A stretch of 64,000 nt of DNA from Petrimonas sulfuriphila. Its GTDB lineage: Bacteria; Bacteroidota; Bacteroidia; Bacteroidales; Dysgonomonadaceae. Below the pieces are notes generated by a model. The model did no database searches. It saw only the letters and a program-made list of their open reading frames with translations, and had not been told where the DNA came from. Shown here piece by piece: positions 37,306 to 47,630 of the stretch (its first letter is position 1; each line of letters begins with the position of its first letter). The stretch covers positions 3,410,001-3,474,000 of the forward strand of contig CP073276.1 of NCBI GenBank assembly GCA_038561985.1, in the 5' to 3' direction. Position numbers and translations under genes: made by a program.

Positions 37306-38139
37306 ATGAACAAAAAATATTTTTCCCTCCTCATCCTCACTGTTTTTATGTGCGGAACCGTTGTCTTCGGGCAAAAGAGCATTGTCATTCTCCATACAAA
37401 CGATACACACAGCCGCATAGAGCCTGTTCCTGAATCCGACCGCATTGCCGGGAACAAGGGAGGGGTTGTCCGCAGGATAAACTACATCGAGCAGGTAAGG
37501 AAAGAAAATAAAAATGTTTTACTTTTCGATGCAGGGGACTTTTTGCAGGGAACACCCTACTTTAACCTTTTCAAAGGTGAGGTGGAGACGGAAGCCATGA
37601 ACCTGATGCGTTACGATGCCGTTACGCTCGGAAATCATGAATTTGACTACGGACTGGAAATACTGGAAAAAGTTGTAAGCCGGGCAAAATTCCCCATCAT
37701 CAGCAGTAATTACGATTTTTCCGGCACACCGCTGAACAATTTGATCAAACCGTACCTTATACTTAAAAAGGACGGGGTGAAAATTGGTGTGATCGCTATC
37801 AATATTCAGCCCAGGGGGCTGATTGCTTCCGGTAATTACGAGGGAATGAAATTTCTTCCGCCGGAGCGGGTGGCAAACGAACTGGCTTTAAAGCTGAAGA
37901 CAACCGACCGGTGCGATATGGTTATCTGCCTGTCACACTTGGGTTACACGGCCGATAAGCGGTTGGTGGGACAAACAAGAAACATTGATATTATTATCGG
38001 TGGCCACAGCCACACCCATATGAAAACTCCGGATATATTGAAAAATATTGATAACAAAAACGTTATGGTTTTTCAAACAGCAGGAAGAGGAATCTATGTC
38101 GGAAGAATTGACGTGGAACTCGAGAAAATGAAGCAATAA
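37306..38139 (+). CDS. Exported metallophosphatase, catalytic half of a 5'-nucleotidase
   Basis: 277 residues from ATG 37306, where the signal peptide begins (MNKKYFSLLILTVFMCGTVVFG). A frame extending to 37246 would overlap the preceding gene. Calcineurin-like motifs: ILHTNDTHSRIEP, LLFDAGDFLQGTPYF, LGNHEFDYG, CLSHLGYTAD, IDIIIGGHSHTH. The protein stops after the metal-binding domain. The substrate-binding domain is the preceding protein, and pairing of the two is inferred from order and spacing. Confidence 0.93.
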   Translation: MNKKYFSLLILTVFMCGTVVFGQKSIVILHTNDTHSRIEPVPESDRIAGNKGGVVRRINYIEQVRKENKNVLLFDAGDFLQGTPYFNLFKGEVETEAMNLMRYDAVTLGNHEFDYGLEILEKVVSRAKFPIISSNYDFSGTPLNNLIKPYLILKKDGVKIGVIAINIQPRGLIASGNYEGMKFLPPERVANELALKLKTTDRCDMVICLSHLGYTADKRLVGQTRNIDIIIGGHSHTHMKTPDILKNIDNKNVMVFQTAGRGIYVGRIDVELEKMKQ

Positions 38140-38199
38140 GTCGAGGACAGATTACTGGTCCGAACCTTAATGTCTGAAGTTGATACAAATAAACCGATC

Positions 38200-41175
38200 A
38201 TGTTCAAGAAAAGAGATACCCTGTTTTTTACATTTTATTTATTCACCGCTGTACTTGCCGCTCAAACCGAAACCAACCTCTACCGGCAAGCCGACACAAT
38301 AAAATTGGACTCATGGGTGGACTCCGTTTACAACAGCCTGAGCCAGGACGAAAAGATAGGCCAGCTCTTTATGCCTATCGTGGAATCGAAGAGCAGTTGG
38401 AAAACAAGAATCGCGGGTTATATAAATAACCAGAAAATCGGGGGGGTATTGTTTTCGAAAGGTACGCTGGCTATGCAGGCCGAAATGACCAACTACCTTC
38501 AAAGCATTGCCAAAACCCCGCTTTTTGTGGCACTGGACGGTGAATGGGGATTATCGATGCGCCTGAGCGATGCGCCGCGTTTTCCACGAAACCTGATCAC
38601 CGGAGCCATTCACGATGAAGAAACGCTGAAGCAGTACGGAAAGGAGGTTGCCCGGCAATGTCGTGAAATGGGTATCCACATTAACTTTGCCCCTTCCATT
38701 GATGTACATACCAATCCCGACAACCCGGTCATAGGCACCCGGTCCTTTGGCGAACTTCCCGCCAACGTGGCCCGGCAAGGCATTGCCATTGCACGGGGGA
38801 TGGAGGAGAACGGCGTGATGGCGGTTGCCAAACACTTTCCCGGACACGGCGACACATCGGAAGATTCGCACCGGACCTTGCCGACCGTAAGCCACGATAT
38901 GGCCCGGTTAGACTCGGTGGAATTATATCCTTTCTGGCAATACGTCAACGCCGGCCTGTCGGGGATGATGCTCGGGCATTTGAACGTCCCCGCACTAAAT
39001 ACAAATGACTTACCGGCTTCGTTATCGATAAACGTGGGACAGAAACTGTTGAAAGAGCAGATGGGCTTTACCGGACTTACTTTTACCGACGGAATGGCGA
39101 TGAAAGGTGTTTCCAACCAGTCCGACATGAGCGTAAAAGCACTGCTGGCCGGAAACGATGTTATTCTGGGAGTGATCGATCAGGAGAAAGAATTTCAGGA
39201 GGTGAAGCAGGCGGTTGAGAAAGGAGTTATTTCCCCGGCAATGCTCGAAGAAAAAGTTAGAAAAATACTGACGTACAAATACATTCTCGGCGTTCATCGC
39301 ATCAAGCCGATAAACATCCGTACGTTGAACCGCAACATACACGCTCCGGAAAGTGAGTGGACACAACGAAAAATCTACGACAAGGCCGTTACGTTGGTTA
39401 AAAACAACGATTCCATCCTGCCAATAAGGGAGCTGGATAAAAACCGGATTGCCTGCGTAGCGATCGGCGCCCCGGAGCAAAATACCTTTCAGAAATGGCT
39501 GAAGAAATATGCCGGAGTTACCGCTTTTCAGGCAGCTACTGCCGACAGCGTAATGCTGAAAGAGTTCGATACCGTTATAATCTCTGTACACTCCGTCCCC
39601 GCGGTTGACTCGCCCGCGCTTCAACAAGTGATAAAAAGTGCCGCAAAATCGGTTCTGGTATTGTTCGATTCACCCTACACGCTCGACAATATAAAACCGG
39701 CAACGGACCATGCATCTTCCGTCGTCGTAGCTTACGACAACACCGATTTTGCCCAGATGAGTGCGGCACAAGCCGTTTTCGGAGGCATCGGCTTCTCGGG
39801 AAAACTGCCTGTTTCGGCCGGTGGATTTGAAGTTAACAAAGGGATCGATACCCAAAAGACGCGTCTCTCCTACTCGCTTCCCGAAGAAGTCGGGATCTTG
39901 TCCGAAAGTCTGCAGGGTGTAGAAAAAATCGCGTTCGAGGGTATCCGTCAACGGGCCTATCCCGGATGTTACGTGATGGTGGTAAAAGACGGGACGGTTA
40001 TTTACGACAAAGGATTCGGGAACATGGAATACGCTTCCGGGGCAAAAGTTGATGCCGAAACCGTTTACGATCTGGCCTCGATAACCAAGGCAGCAGCCAC
40101 TGTTCCAGCGATCATGAAGTTGTACGACGAGAAAAAGATCCGGCTGCAGGACCATATTGGAAAATTCGTACCCGAAACCCGGGGTACCAACAAAGCAAAC
40201 TTGACTGTTCGAGACGCTCTCTTTCACGAAACGGGCATAGTTTCCTTTATACCTTATTACACAACGGCCATTGACCCGAACAGCTTTAACGGATCGCTGT
40301 TCGGGAAAAGGTCGGCGCTCCATCACGCCCGTTATGCCGGTGCATGGGGCCGAACCGACTACGCGTTTATTCCGTCGTTTATATCGGATAAACCATCCGC
40401 GACCTTTCACTTGCCTGTAGCCAGGGACCTGTATGCGAGCGACGACATGCACCGGGCCTTGCTGAAAGAGGTGATCGCCACCGAACTTCGCTCAAAGACC
40501 TACCGGTATAGCTGCCTGAATTTCATGTTACTGAAAGAAGCCGTTGAGCACATTTCCAAAACCGGTCTGGACAGCTTCGTAAAAGACAACTTCTACAAGA
40601 AGCTGGGAGCGACAACACTGACATTCCGTCCGTTAGACCACATGCCGGTCAACAGCATCGCTCCCACCGAGAACGATCCTTTCTTTCGAAAACAGCAATT
40701 AAGGGGGTATGTCCACGACGAAGGAGCAGCCTTGTTCGGCGGGATTTCGGGTAATGCCGGATTGTTTTCCAACGCCAACGACCTGGCAAAACTCTCCCAA
40801 ATGTGGCTGAACGGAGGAGAATACGGCGGGGAAAGATTTTTAAGCGAAGAGACCGTAAACCTATTTACCAAAACAAAAAGCAGTAACAGTCGCCGCGGAT
40901 TGGGATTCGACAAACCCGACCCGCGAAACAACAATGCAAGCCCCACCAGTCCGCTTACCCCTGTGTCCGTATATGGTCACACAGGTTTTACCGGAACCAG
41001 TTTCTGGGTGGATCCCGACAACAACATGATTTATATCTTTTTGTCGAACCGGATTTTTCCGGAGCGTTCTCCCAATCGATTATCGACCTTGAAAATCAGG
41101 GAACGTATCCAGGATGAACTGTATAAAGCAATGAGCATAAAGGAGCTGGGAACTAACCAATTGGGAAAAAATTGA
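38200..41175 (+). CDS. Exported NagZ-type GH3 beta-N-acetylhexosaminidase fused to a serine hydrolase (beta-lactamase family)
   Basis: 991 residues. ATG 38200 starts at the signal peptide (MFKKRDTLFFTFYLF); ATG 38170 would add ten residues. The N-terminal GH3 domain, about 40-380, has the NagZ loop KHFPGHGDTSEDSHRT near 211 with the His-Asp acid pair, and the nucleophile in FTDGMAMKGV near 297. A GH3 C-terminal-like alpha/beta part follows to about 570. Residues 580-985 are a class C beta-lactamase/esterase-like domain with SITK near 627 (nucleophile Ser and Lys), YSCLN near 770 where Tyr-x-Asn or Asp is usual, and YGHTGFTG near 925. Peptidoglycan sugar and peptide or ester processing is the likely joint task. 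The fusion is known in Bacteroidetes; its substrate is not established. Confidence 0.9.
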   Translation: MFKKRDTLFFTFYLFTAVLAAQTETNLYRQADTIKLDSWVDSVYNSLSQDEKIGQLFMPIVESKSSWKTRIAGYINNQKIGGVLFSKGTLAMQAEMTNYLQSIAKTPLFVALDGEWGLSMRLSDAPRFPRNLITGAIHDEETLKQYGKEVARQCREMGIHINFAPSIDVHTNPDNPVIGTRSFGELPANVARQGIAIARGMEENGVMAVAKHFPGHGDTSEDSHRTLPTVSHDMARLDSVELYPFWQYVNAGLSGMMLGHLNVPALNTNDLPASLSINVGQKLLKEQMGFTGLTFTDGMAMKGVSNQSDMSVKALLAGNDVILGVIDQEKEFQEVKQAVEKGVISPAMLEEKVRKILTYKYILGVHRIKPINIRTLNRNIHAPESEWTQRKIYDKAVTLVKNNDSILPIRELDKNRIACVAIGAPEQNTFQKWLKKYAGVTAFQAATADSVMLKEFDTVIISVHSVPAVDSPALQQVIKSAAKSVLVLFDSPYTLDNIKPATDHASSVVVAYDNTDFAQMSAAQAVFGGIGFSGKLPVSAGGFEVNKGIDTQKTRLSYSLPEEVGILSESLQGVEKIAFEGIRQRAYPGCYVMVVKDGTVIYDKGFGNMEYASGAKVDAETVYDLASITKAAATVPAIMKLYDEKKIRLQDHIGKFVPETRGTNKANLTVRDALFHETGIVSFIPYYTTAIDPNSFNGSLFGKRSALHHARYAGAWGRTDYAFIPSFISDKPSATFHLPVARDLYASDDMHRALLKEVIATELRSKTYRYSCLNFMLLKEAVEHISKTGLDSFVKDNFYKKLGATTLTFRPLDHMPVNSIAPTENDPFFRKQQLRGYVHDEGAALFGGISGNAGLFSNANDLAKLSQMWLNGGEYGGERFLSEETVNLFTKTKSSNSRRGLGFDKPDPRNNNASPTSPLTPVSVYGHTGFTGTSFWVDPDNNMIYIFLSNRIFPERSPNRLSTLKIRERIQDELYKAMSIKELGTNQLGKN

Positions 41176-41196
41176 ACTTCAAACATCGAGTCAAAC

Positions 41197-42255
41197 ATGC
41201 AACGAATCATCAAAAGCACCAACCTGATAACCGATATCGAAAAAACCGTGTCGGGAATCAAGCACGACAAACTTTTTGTGCTGACGGACGAACATACGGC
41301 CAACCTTTGCTTTCCCATTCTTGAACCCTTTGCCGCGATAAAGAATGCAAGCCGGATTGTAATTCCGGCAAACGACACCAACAAGACGCTCGAAAACCTG
41401 GCACACATCTGGAAGCACCTTACCCAAAACGGTGCGACGCGACACTCGTTGTTGATAAACCTGGGCGGCGGAATGATCACCGATATTGGCGGATTTGCAG
41501 CAGCTACGTTCAAGCGCGGGATCACATACGTCAACATCCCTACTACTCTATTGGGAGCGGTAGATGCCGCTGTCGGAGGAAAAACCGGCATCAATTTCGA
41601 AGGATTCAAGAACGAGATAGGGGCGTTTTATCCGGCTGAATGCGTATTGATCTCTTCCCGTTTTTTTCATACGCTCGGCCGCGAGGACATCCTTTCGGGT
41701 TTTTCTGAAATGCTCAAACACGCACTTATCAGTGCGGAGGCAGAATGGGAAAGGTTGCTGGCTTTCGATGCCGGAAACATCGACTATGAATGGCTTACCG
41801 ATGCGGTCTTCCGTTCGGTCTCCATCAAGGAGGGGATCGTGGAAAAAGACCCTTTTGAAAGCCATATCCGCAAGGCGCTAAACCTGGGACATACTGTCGG
41901 GCACGCTTTCGAGAGTTTTGCCCTGGAAACGGCGAGGCCCGTTTTACACGGTTATGCCGTGGCGTGGGGGTTAATCGCGGAGCTGTATCTGTCGCATCGT
42001 ATGTGCGGGTTTCCCAAAGAGGAACTGCAGAAAACCGTTCGTTTTATCCACCGGAATTACGGTGCCTTTGCCCTGGATTGCGACGATTACGAACACCTTT
42101 ACGATATTATGAAACACGATAAAAAGAACGCAAGCGCTTCGTCTGTCAACTTTACGCTCCTCTCCGGCATTGGAAAAATACAGATCAACCAAGTTGCCGG
42201 CAAAGACCTGATTTTCCAGTCGCTGGATTTTTACCGGGACAGCGTTGGGTTATGA
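41197..42255 (+). CDS. aroB: 3-dehydroquinate synthase
   Basis: Second step of the shikimate pathway. 352 residues. NAD-binding segment LLINLGGGMITDIGGFAAATFKRG near 85-108 and VPTTLLG-like IPTTLLGAVDAAVGGKTGIN near 112 are typical, as are zinc ligands in GFSEMLKHAL, NLGHTVGHAFE and VLHGYAVAWG. It begins 21 bases after the NagZ fusion and overlaps the following pseudogene by ATGA. Confidence 0.97.
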   Translation: MQRIIKSTNLITDIEKTVSGIKHDKLFVLTDEHTANLCFPILEPFAAIKNASRIVIPANDTNKTLENLAHIWKHLTQNGATRHSLLINLGGGMITDIGGFAAATFKRGITYVNIPTTLLGAVDAAVGGKTGINFEGFKNEIGAFYPAECVLISSRFFHTLGREDILSGFSEMLKHALISAEAEWERLLAFDAGNIDYEWLTDAVFRSVSIKEGIVEKDPFESHIRKALNLGHTVGHAFESFALETARPVLHGYAVAWGLIAELYLSHRMCGFPKEELQKTVRFIHRNYGAFALDCDDYEHLYDIMKHDKKNASASSVNFTLLSGIGKIQINQVAGKDLIFQSLDFYRDSVGL

Positions 42256-43576
42256 AAACCATGCACGCTTTACTGCTAACTGGAGTTTTCCTGTTGTTTA
42301 TCTGTACTTCGTCGTGCTCACAGGAGGACAAACCCGCTCAAATTGCCTGGGACACCTGGGGAGTTCCGCACATAACAGCAAACAGTACCGAAGAGCTGTT
42401 TTTTGCTCAGGGATGGGCACAAATGCACAATCACGCCAACCTGATACTCAAGCTCTACGGGAGTTCTCGCGGAAAAGGAGCCGAATACTGGGGCAAGGAG
42501 AAATTGCAAAACGACATCCTTATTCACACGCTAGGCTTTGAAGAATTGGCGGATACCTGGGAAGCGCAGCAGGATCCCCGGGTTAAAACAATCATCGGAT
42601 CGTTTGTTAAAGGATTGAATGCTTATGCAGACGCACACCCCGAAGCCATCGACAAGGAAAATGAAATGGTTTTGCCGGTTACCCCCAAAGATGTAAACAT
42701 GCACAGCATGTTTGTTGTTTTCACGCGGTTTATCGCCAGCCGTGAAGTGGGACTGTCCCAACAGTGGGGTTCATCCGGTTCCAATGAGTATGCTGTCGGA
42801 CCGGGCCGTTTCGCCCGCAACGGGCTGTGAAAATGATGCTCGAAGACAGTTCCATTACGTTTGACGAACTTGTCGGTTACAAACTCTCGACACGGCTGGA
42901 ATTTGCCGACCGCATGTTGGATGATCTTTTCACGGCCGTCGATCATTACGGTTCGCAAAAAGCCAAAGAGGCCAGAGCAGTTCTTGAGGAATGGGATCGT
43001 GAAGCCAACACGGACAGTAGGGGAACGCTCTTATTTTACTTGTGGGCTTCAAGATTTAACATCAACGATCCGGCCAATTATTCCGTTAAATGGAACAGGG
43101 AGCATCCGGACACTACTCCTGACGGCTTCTCCGATCCCTTAAGAGCGGTGCAGTTGTTGGAAGCAACGGTCGACGAGATGCAAGCCCGGTTCGGGAGACT
43201 TGATGTGCCGTGGGGCGATTTTTACCGGTTAAGGCAGAACGGTAGAGACTTTCCTGCTAACGGCGCCACTGAGGGGTTGGGCGTCTTCAGGGTTGCTCAT
43301 TCTTACGACAGCCGTGACGGTAAACAAATGTATGTTGGCAGTGGCGACTCGTGGGTGGGTATTATCGAATTCGGAGAAAATATAAAAGCCAACGTGTTGC
43401 TGAGCTACGGCAATGCGACGCAAAACAACTCTCCGCATAACGGCGATCAGCTGGAACTGTTTTCGAAGAAAGAGCTGCGTGAAGCCTGGTTTACTCCGGA
43501 GCAAGTAAAAAAACACACCGTCAGGACCGAGGTCTTCACGCAAAAAGGGGTGGAGGAATACCTGCACAAACGGTGA
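42252..43576 (+). pseudogene. Penicillin acylase-family (Ntn) amidohydrolase, internally deleted and frameshifted
   Basis: The 5' part (42252-42830) encodes a signal with lipobox SSCS, the alpha chain (IAWDTWGVPHITA) and the self-cleavage site GSSGSNEYAVGP, whose Ser is the nucleophile. The frame then stops at 42828-42830, only about 14 residues into the beta chain. The 3' part (42827-43576), in another frame, resumes far downstream in the family: DSSITFDELVGYKLSTRLE and on to the C-terminus. About 440 residues remain. From memory full-length members are around 700 or more, so several hundred beta-chain residues appear to be lost at about 42830, together with a frameshift. The start overlaps aroB by ATGA. 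Neither piece should be active. Confidence 0.83.
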
Positions 43577-43617
43577 TAAAAAGCGTTGCAGGAAATTTAA
43601 CGAACCCGGTGCGGCAA

Positions 43618-44217
43618 TTACAAAACAGATTTGTTTATTTCCTCAATATAATCGAGTAACTCTTCCCTGCCCGACTTCTTTTCGGAGGAGGTAACGAAAA
43701 CGGGCGGAAGTTCTTCCCACGTTTCCAGCAATTTCTGCTTGTAAGCATCCACGTTTTGCTGCAGTCGCACGGGACCCTGCTTGTCGCCTTTTGTAAAAAC
43801 AATGCCGAAAGGGACACCGTTTTCACCCAGCCATTCCATAAACTCCAAATCTATTTTCTGAGGCTCGTGACGGCTGTCCACCAATACAAAAAGTGAGGTC
43901 AGCGCTTCACGTTCCAGCACGTAATCTTCGATTATCTGTTGCAACCGATCCCGGTTTTCCTTTCCACGTCGGGCATAGCCGTATCCCGGTAAATCTACCA
44001 GATACCATTCTCCGTTAATCAGAAAATGGTTGATCAGCATCGTTTTTCCGGGTGTGGATGAGGTCATGGCCAATCCTTTCCGGTTGGTCAGCATGTTGAT
44101 AAGCGATGATTTTCCAACATTGGAGCGTCCAATAAAAGCATATTCAGGCTTCCCGTCCTGCGGACATTTCAGGTAATCGGTGTTACTGATGATAAATTCG
44201 GCAGATTTGATAAGCAT
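43618..44217 (-). CDS. engB: Ribosome-biogenesis GTP-binding protein EngB/YsxC/YihA
   Basis: GTPase needed for late assembly of the large ribosomal subunit. 199 residues. G1 [12 protein letters not shown] at 27-38, G2 around TSSTPGKT, G3 DLPGYGYA near 74, G4 TKGDK near 140, G5 VTSSEKKSG near 175. It is four bases after the symporter gene and probably co-transcribed with it. Confidence 0.97.
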   Translation of the reverse strand: MLIKSAEFIISNTDYLKCPQDGKPEYAFIGRSNVGKSSLINMLTNRKGLAMTSSTPGKTMLINHFLINGEWYLVDLPGYGYARRGKENRDRLQQIIEDYVLEREALTSLFVLVDSRHEPQKIDLEFMEWLGENGVPFGIVFTKGDKQGPVRLQQNVDAYKQKLLETWEELPPVFVTSSEKKSGREELLDYIEEINKSVL

Positions 44218-44221
44218 GAGG

Positions 44222-45700
44222 TTACGGGTTGAGGGTTAAAGGTTTATAGTTGTTTAACGACAATATCCAAAGGCCGGTTCCGGTAAGTGCAGCATTGACA
44301 AGCAAGAGTTCATAACCCACCTGGTAGCCCAAAACCTGTTTCATCACGGTTTCAAATACGAAGCAGATAACCGGTGCTGCAACGGCAACGTACGGTACCC
44401 ATTTGTCGATGGGTTTCACCCGGGTATACAATCCGCAGAAATACAATCCGAGCAGCGGGCCGTAGGTGTATGAGGCCAGTTTGTAAATCGCAGTGATGAT
44501 ACTGTCGGAGCCGATGGCCTCTATCAGCAGGATAATAAGAACAAAAATAATACTTATAAACAGATGTACCCTGCGGCGTGTTGTAATGTTCTTGCGCTCC
44601 GTATCGGGATTTTCGGTCTTTTTCATTTCCAGGATATCCACGCAAAACGATGTTGTGAGCGCTGTCAGCGCTGAATCTGCACTTGAAAAGGCAGCCGCCA
44701 CAATTCCCGTTATGAAAATTCCCAGCACCGCTTGCCCCAGGTGCTGGCTGGCAATGACCGGAAGAATATTGTCGGACACTTCGGGAAGCACAATTCCGTT
44801 TTGCTGCGCAAAAATAAGCAGCAAGACTCCCAGCGACAGGAACAACAGGTTGATCGGGGCAAAAGCAAGGCCGTAGGAGACCACATTTTTCTGGGCATCT
44901 TTCAAGTTCTTTATCGTCAGGTTCTTCTGCATCTGGTCCTGGTCTAGCCCCGTCATCACAATGGTAATGAACATCCCGCTGAAAAATTGTTTGAAAAAGT
45001 TTTGCGTGCTTGCCCAGTCGTCAAACACGAAAATACGGGCATGCGTACTCTCGCTTATAGCCCGAAAGGTGTCGCCCCAGCTGAAATCGAGTCGTGCCAT
45101 CACCTGCCAGATGATCAACACCAGGGCCGTCAGGAAAAGCAAGGTCTGAACCCAATCCGTCCATATGATGGTTTTGATGCCGCTTTTATGGCTGTAGAGC
45201 CAGATAATGAGAATAATTCCGACAACCGTTACAACAAAGGGAACGCCCCAGGCATCGAAAACCAACGACTGAAGAATAAACGCTACCAGGTATAGCCGGG
45301 CGGCTGCACCCACTATTTTAGAAAGCAGGAAAAACCACGCCCCGGTTTTATAGGATCGCTGCCCGTAGCGCTGCTCGAGATAACCGTAGATGGTTGTCAG
45401 GTTTAGCCTGTAGTACAACGGTAAAAGCACGTAGGCAATGACCAGGTATCCGAAAAAGAATCCCAGTACCATCTGCATGTAGGTCATATCGAGGTTGCGG
45501 ACCATTCCCGGAACGGATACAAACGTCACACCCGAAATCGATGTTCCGATCATCGCAAACGCCACGATGTACCATTTGGAGGATTTGTTGGCACGGAAAA
45601 ACGCATCGTTGTCCGCCCCTTTCCGGCTGGTAAAGTAGGAAATGAACATCAGCAACAGAAAATAGGCGACTATGACAATAAGGATAAAGCTGCTTTGCAT
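44222..45700 (-). CDS. Sodium/solute symporter (SSS family)
   Basis: Inner membrane Na+-coupled carrier, 492 residues from ATG 45700; a TTG nine codons upstream gives a less plausible N-terminus. About 13 helices. Family residues: [15 protein letters not shown] near 50 (TM2), the GGY-like region [27 protein letters not shown] near 180, and [18 protein letters not shown] near 345, the SSS signature with the Na+-site serines. The substrate is not predictable; the closest types carry sugars, proline or organic acids. It lies between a HAD phosphatase and engB on the minus strand. Confidence 0.93.
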   Translation of the reverse strand: MQSSFILIVIVAYFLLLMFISYFTSRKGADNDAFFRANKSSKWYIVAFAMIGTSISGVTFVSVPGMVRNLDMTYMQMVLGFFFGYLVIAYVLLPLYYRLNLTTIYGYLEQRYGQRSYKTGAWFFLLSKIVGAAARLYLVAFILQSLVFDAWGVPFVVTVVGIILIIWLYSHKSGIKTIIWTDWVQTLLFLTALVLIIWQVMARLDFSWGDTFRAISESTHARIFVFDDWASTQNFFKQFFSGMFITIVMTGLDQDQMQKNLTIKNLKDAQKNVVSYGLAFAPINLLFLSLGVLLLIFAQQNGIVLPEVSDNILPVIASQHLGQAVLGIFITGIVAAAFSSADSALTALTTSFCVDILEMKKTENPDTERKNITTRRRVHLFISIIFVLIILLIEAIGSDSIITAIYKLASYTYGPLLGLYFCGLYTRVKPIDKWVPYVAVAAPVICFVFETVMKQVLGYQVGYELLLVNAALTGTGLWILSLNNYKPLTLNP

Positions 45701-45734
45701 ATTTTTAGAACAAAGAATAAAGAACAAGGACGAA

Positions 45735-46367
45735 CTATACCTCTAAAAAGAAGTCGACAAGCTGCGGAAATGAATCGAATGTATACGCGTACCGGTCTGT
45801 TTTCCCAAATCCGTAAGTCACAAACACAAACGGTACACCAGCTTCTGCCGAAGCCTTGCTGTCGGAATCGGTATCACCGATATACAAAGGATTTTGCAGG
45901 TTGTTCCGTTCCTTGAGCAGTTTCATGTTAAACGACTTGGGTTTCAGGTTTTCTCCATGTTCCATATAATCGGTAAACAGGTGCGCCGTTCCGGTGTGCC
46001 TCATGAAATTCACCAGGCCTCCTTTCTCGCAGTTACTGAGCAGGAATAGCGGATATTTTTCCGACAGTTTTTCCAATCCCTCGTAGACACTTTCGTAGAT
46101 ATGCGGTTTCATATCGGGAACCAACAACTGGTACTGCCGTACAACTTCGTCAAACAATCCATCCTGAACCGACCGGGAGGCATCGGGAAGAATGGTGTCG
46201 AGCATGACACGCGCTTCTTTTCCCATCAGGCTCAGCAGATCTTCACGGGTTACCCGCAAACGATAACCTTTTGCCTCCAATGCCCTGTTCCAGACAATAG
46301 CATAAGAATCAACATTGTCCCAAAGGGTTCCATCCATATCAAAAATCAAACTGTCGGGTTTTGTCAT
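45735..46367 (-). CDS. HAD-superfamily hydrolase, phosphoglycolate-phosphatase-like
   Basis: 210 residues. Motif I DMDGTLWDN at 10-18 with the nucleophile Asp, motif II LLSNCEKGG near 118, motif III lysine in LKPKSFNMKLL, motif IV IGDTDSDSKAS near 172. A helical cap lies between motifs I and II. The substrate cannot be fixed from sequence. It precedes the symporter by 34 bases on the minus strand. Confidence 0.92.
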   Translation of the reverse strand: MTKPDSLIFDMDGTLWDNVDSYAIVWNRALEAKGYRLRVTREDLLSLMGKEARVMLDTILPDASRSVQDGLFDEVVRQYQLLVPDMKPHIYESVYEGLEKLSEKYPLFLLSNCEKGGLVNFMRHTGTAHLFTDYMEHGENLKPKSFNMKLLKERNNLQNPLYIGDTDSDSKASAEAGVPFVFVTYGFGKTDRYAYTFDSFPQLVDFFLEV

Positions 46368-46564
46368 ACGGTGAATAAGTTGTTCGATCCCACCCTACCT
46401 GCCCGCCACAGCGGCAATAATTGCAAGTAAACGAGGGATACCTGTAGAATAACGACACCCCGTGGACCGGAAGCATTTTTTATTTGTAAGCTGCAAAAGT
46501 ACTCAACAATGCCCGAAAGGGCAAATAAATGATTGGGAAAATGTCGGGGAAACAGTTTTTATCC

Positions 46565-46572
46565 TATTTTTG
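46565..46572 (+). promoter_or_regulatory. -7 element of the lipid kinase gene
   Basis: TATTTTTG matches TAnnTTTG, 15 bases before ATG 46588. It rules out the upstream in-frame start at 46462. Confidence 0.55.
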
Positions 46573-46587
46573 TACCAAATAGACGAC

Positions 46588-47538
46588 ATGGAAAAGAGCA
46601 GCGTTTGCGTCATAATCAATCCGGTATCGGGAACGGAGTCGAAGAAAAATATCCCCGAAGAAGTGGCATCCGCTTTCGACCAAACCCAATTCGACGTGGT
46701 TATCCGGATCACCGGCTATCCCGGTCATGCCACCGAGATTGCCAAACAGGCCGTGAAAAACAAATTTGCCTACGTATTGACTGCCGGGGGCGACGGCACG
46801 GTTAATGAAGTGGCAAAAGCCCTGGTGAACACCGATACCGTTCTGGGAATCATCCCTTTTGGGTCGGGTAACGGCCTGGCACGCGACCTGCGTATTTCTA
46901 TGGATTCGGAAAAGGCCATACAAACCATACTCGACGGCAATGTACGAACCATTGATTATGGCTCTGCCAACGGGCATATTTTCTTTTGCACTTGCGGCGT
47001 CGGATTTGATGCGTTTATCAGCGACAAGTTTGCCGAAGAAAAAAAGCGCGGTCCCCTGGGTTACGTCCGTAACATTGTGGAAGGCGTTATCGAGTTCAGG
47101 TCGGAAGAATACGAAATCACGCACGACGGAGGAACGCTTAACGAACGGGCGTTTCTTCTTACCTGTGCCAATGCCTCCCAGTACGGGAACGAAGTGTACA
47201 TTGCGCCCGGTGCCGACATGGAAGACGGAAAGATGAATGTATCCATACTGAAGCCGCTTAATCCCAATGAAATTCCACAAACCACGCTGCAACTTTTTAC
47301 CCGGAACATCGATAAAAACAGCAAGATGATCTCGTTACTCACCAGCAGCCTCACTATTAAAAGAAAAAAATCAGGCGTACTGCACGTTGACGGAGAACCG
47401 GTAAGTACCGGAAAAGAGATTGAAGTGAAAATTTTCCACAAGGGATTGAAGGTTTTTGCCCCAAAGCAAGTGGAAGAAAAACCACCAAAAGAAAAGGAAA
47501 ATATTTTCACTGCCATCACCCGTTGGATCAATGTATAA
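46588..47538 (+). CDS. YegS/diacylglycerol-kinase-family lipid kinase
   Basis: 316 residues from ATG 46588, placed just after a -7 box. The DAGK catalytic domain has INPVSGT at 9-15, the ATP site LTAGGDGTVNEV near 63 and IPFGSGNGLARDLRI near 88. The C-terminal beta domain carries CGVGFDAFISDKF and VHVDGEP-like VLHVDGEPV near 268. It phosphorylates a lipid such as diacylglycerol or a sphingoid base. Bacteroidetes make sphingolipids, so either is possible. Confidence 0.93.
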   Translation: MEKSSVCVIINPVSGTESKKNIPEEVASAFDQTQFDVVIRITGYPGHATEIAKQAVKNKFAYVLTAGGDGTVNEVAKALVNTDTVLGIIPFGSGNGLARDLRISMDSEKAIQTILDGNVRTIDYGSANGHIFFCTCGVGFDAFISDKFAEEKKRGPLGYVRNIVEGVIEFRSEEYEITHDGGTLNERAFLLTCANASQYGNEVYIAPGADMEDGKMNVSILKPLNPNEIPQTTLQLFTRNIDKNSKMISLLTSSLTIKRKKSGVLHVDGEPVSTGKEIEVKIFHKGLKVFAPKQVEEKPPKEKENIFTAITRWINV

Positions 47539-47553
47539 ATTCAAGGCACAAGC

Positions 47554-47584
47554 AAAACGGGCACACTCATCTCGAGTACACCCG
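47554..47584 (-). terminator. Probable terminator of the ArsR/thioredoxin/DUF302 operon
   Basis: On the minus strand CGGGTGTACTC pairs with GAGTGTGCCCG over 11 bp (three G-U pairs) and is followed by T4. It lies 47 bases after the DUF302 stop. Confidence 0.6.
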
Positions 47585-47630
47585 TTCTTCATTCATAACA
47601 AGTTATTAAAACAAAAATAAATTTCAAGCG

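Noticed and set aside
42827-43576. A separate gene starting at GTG 42827
   Set aside because: Its translation is the C-terminal part of a penicillin acylase, out of frame with the preceding alpha chain; treated as one broken gene.
46510-46523. Hairpin TGCCC-GAAA-GGGCA upstream of the lipid kinase
   Set aside because: Five-pair stem with no T run on either strand; may be chance, and it lies upstream of the mapped -7 box.
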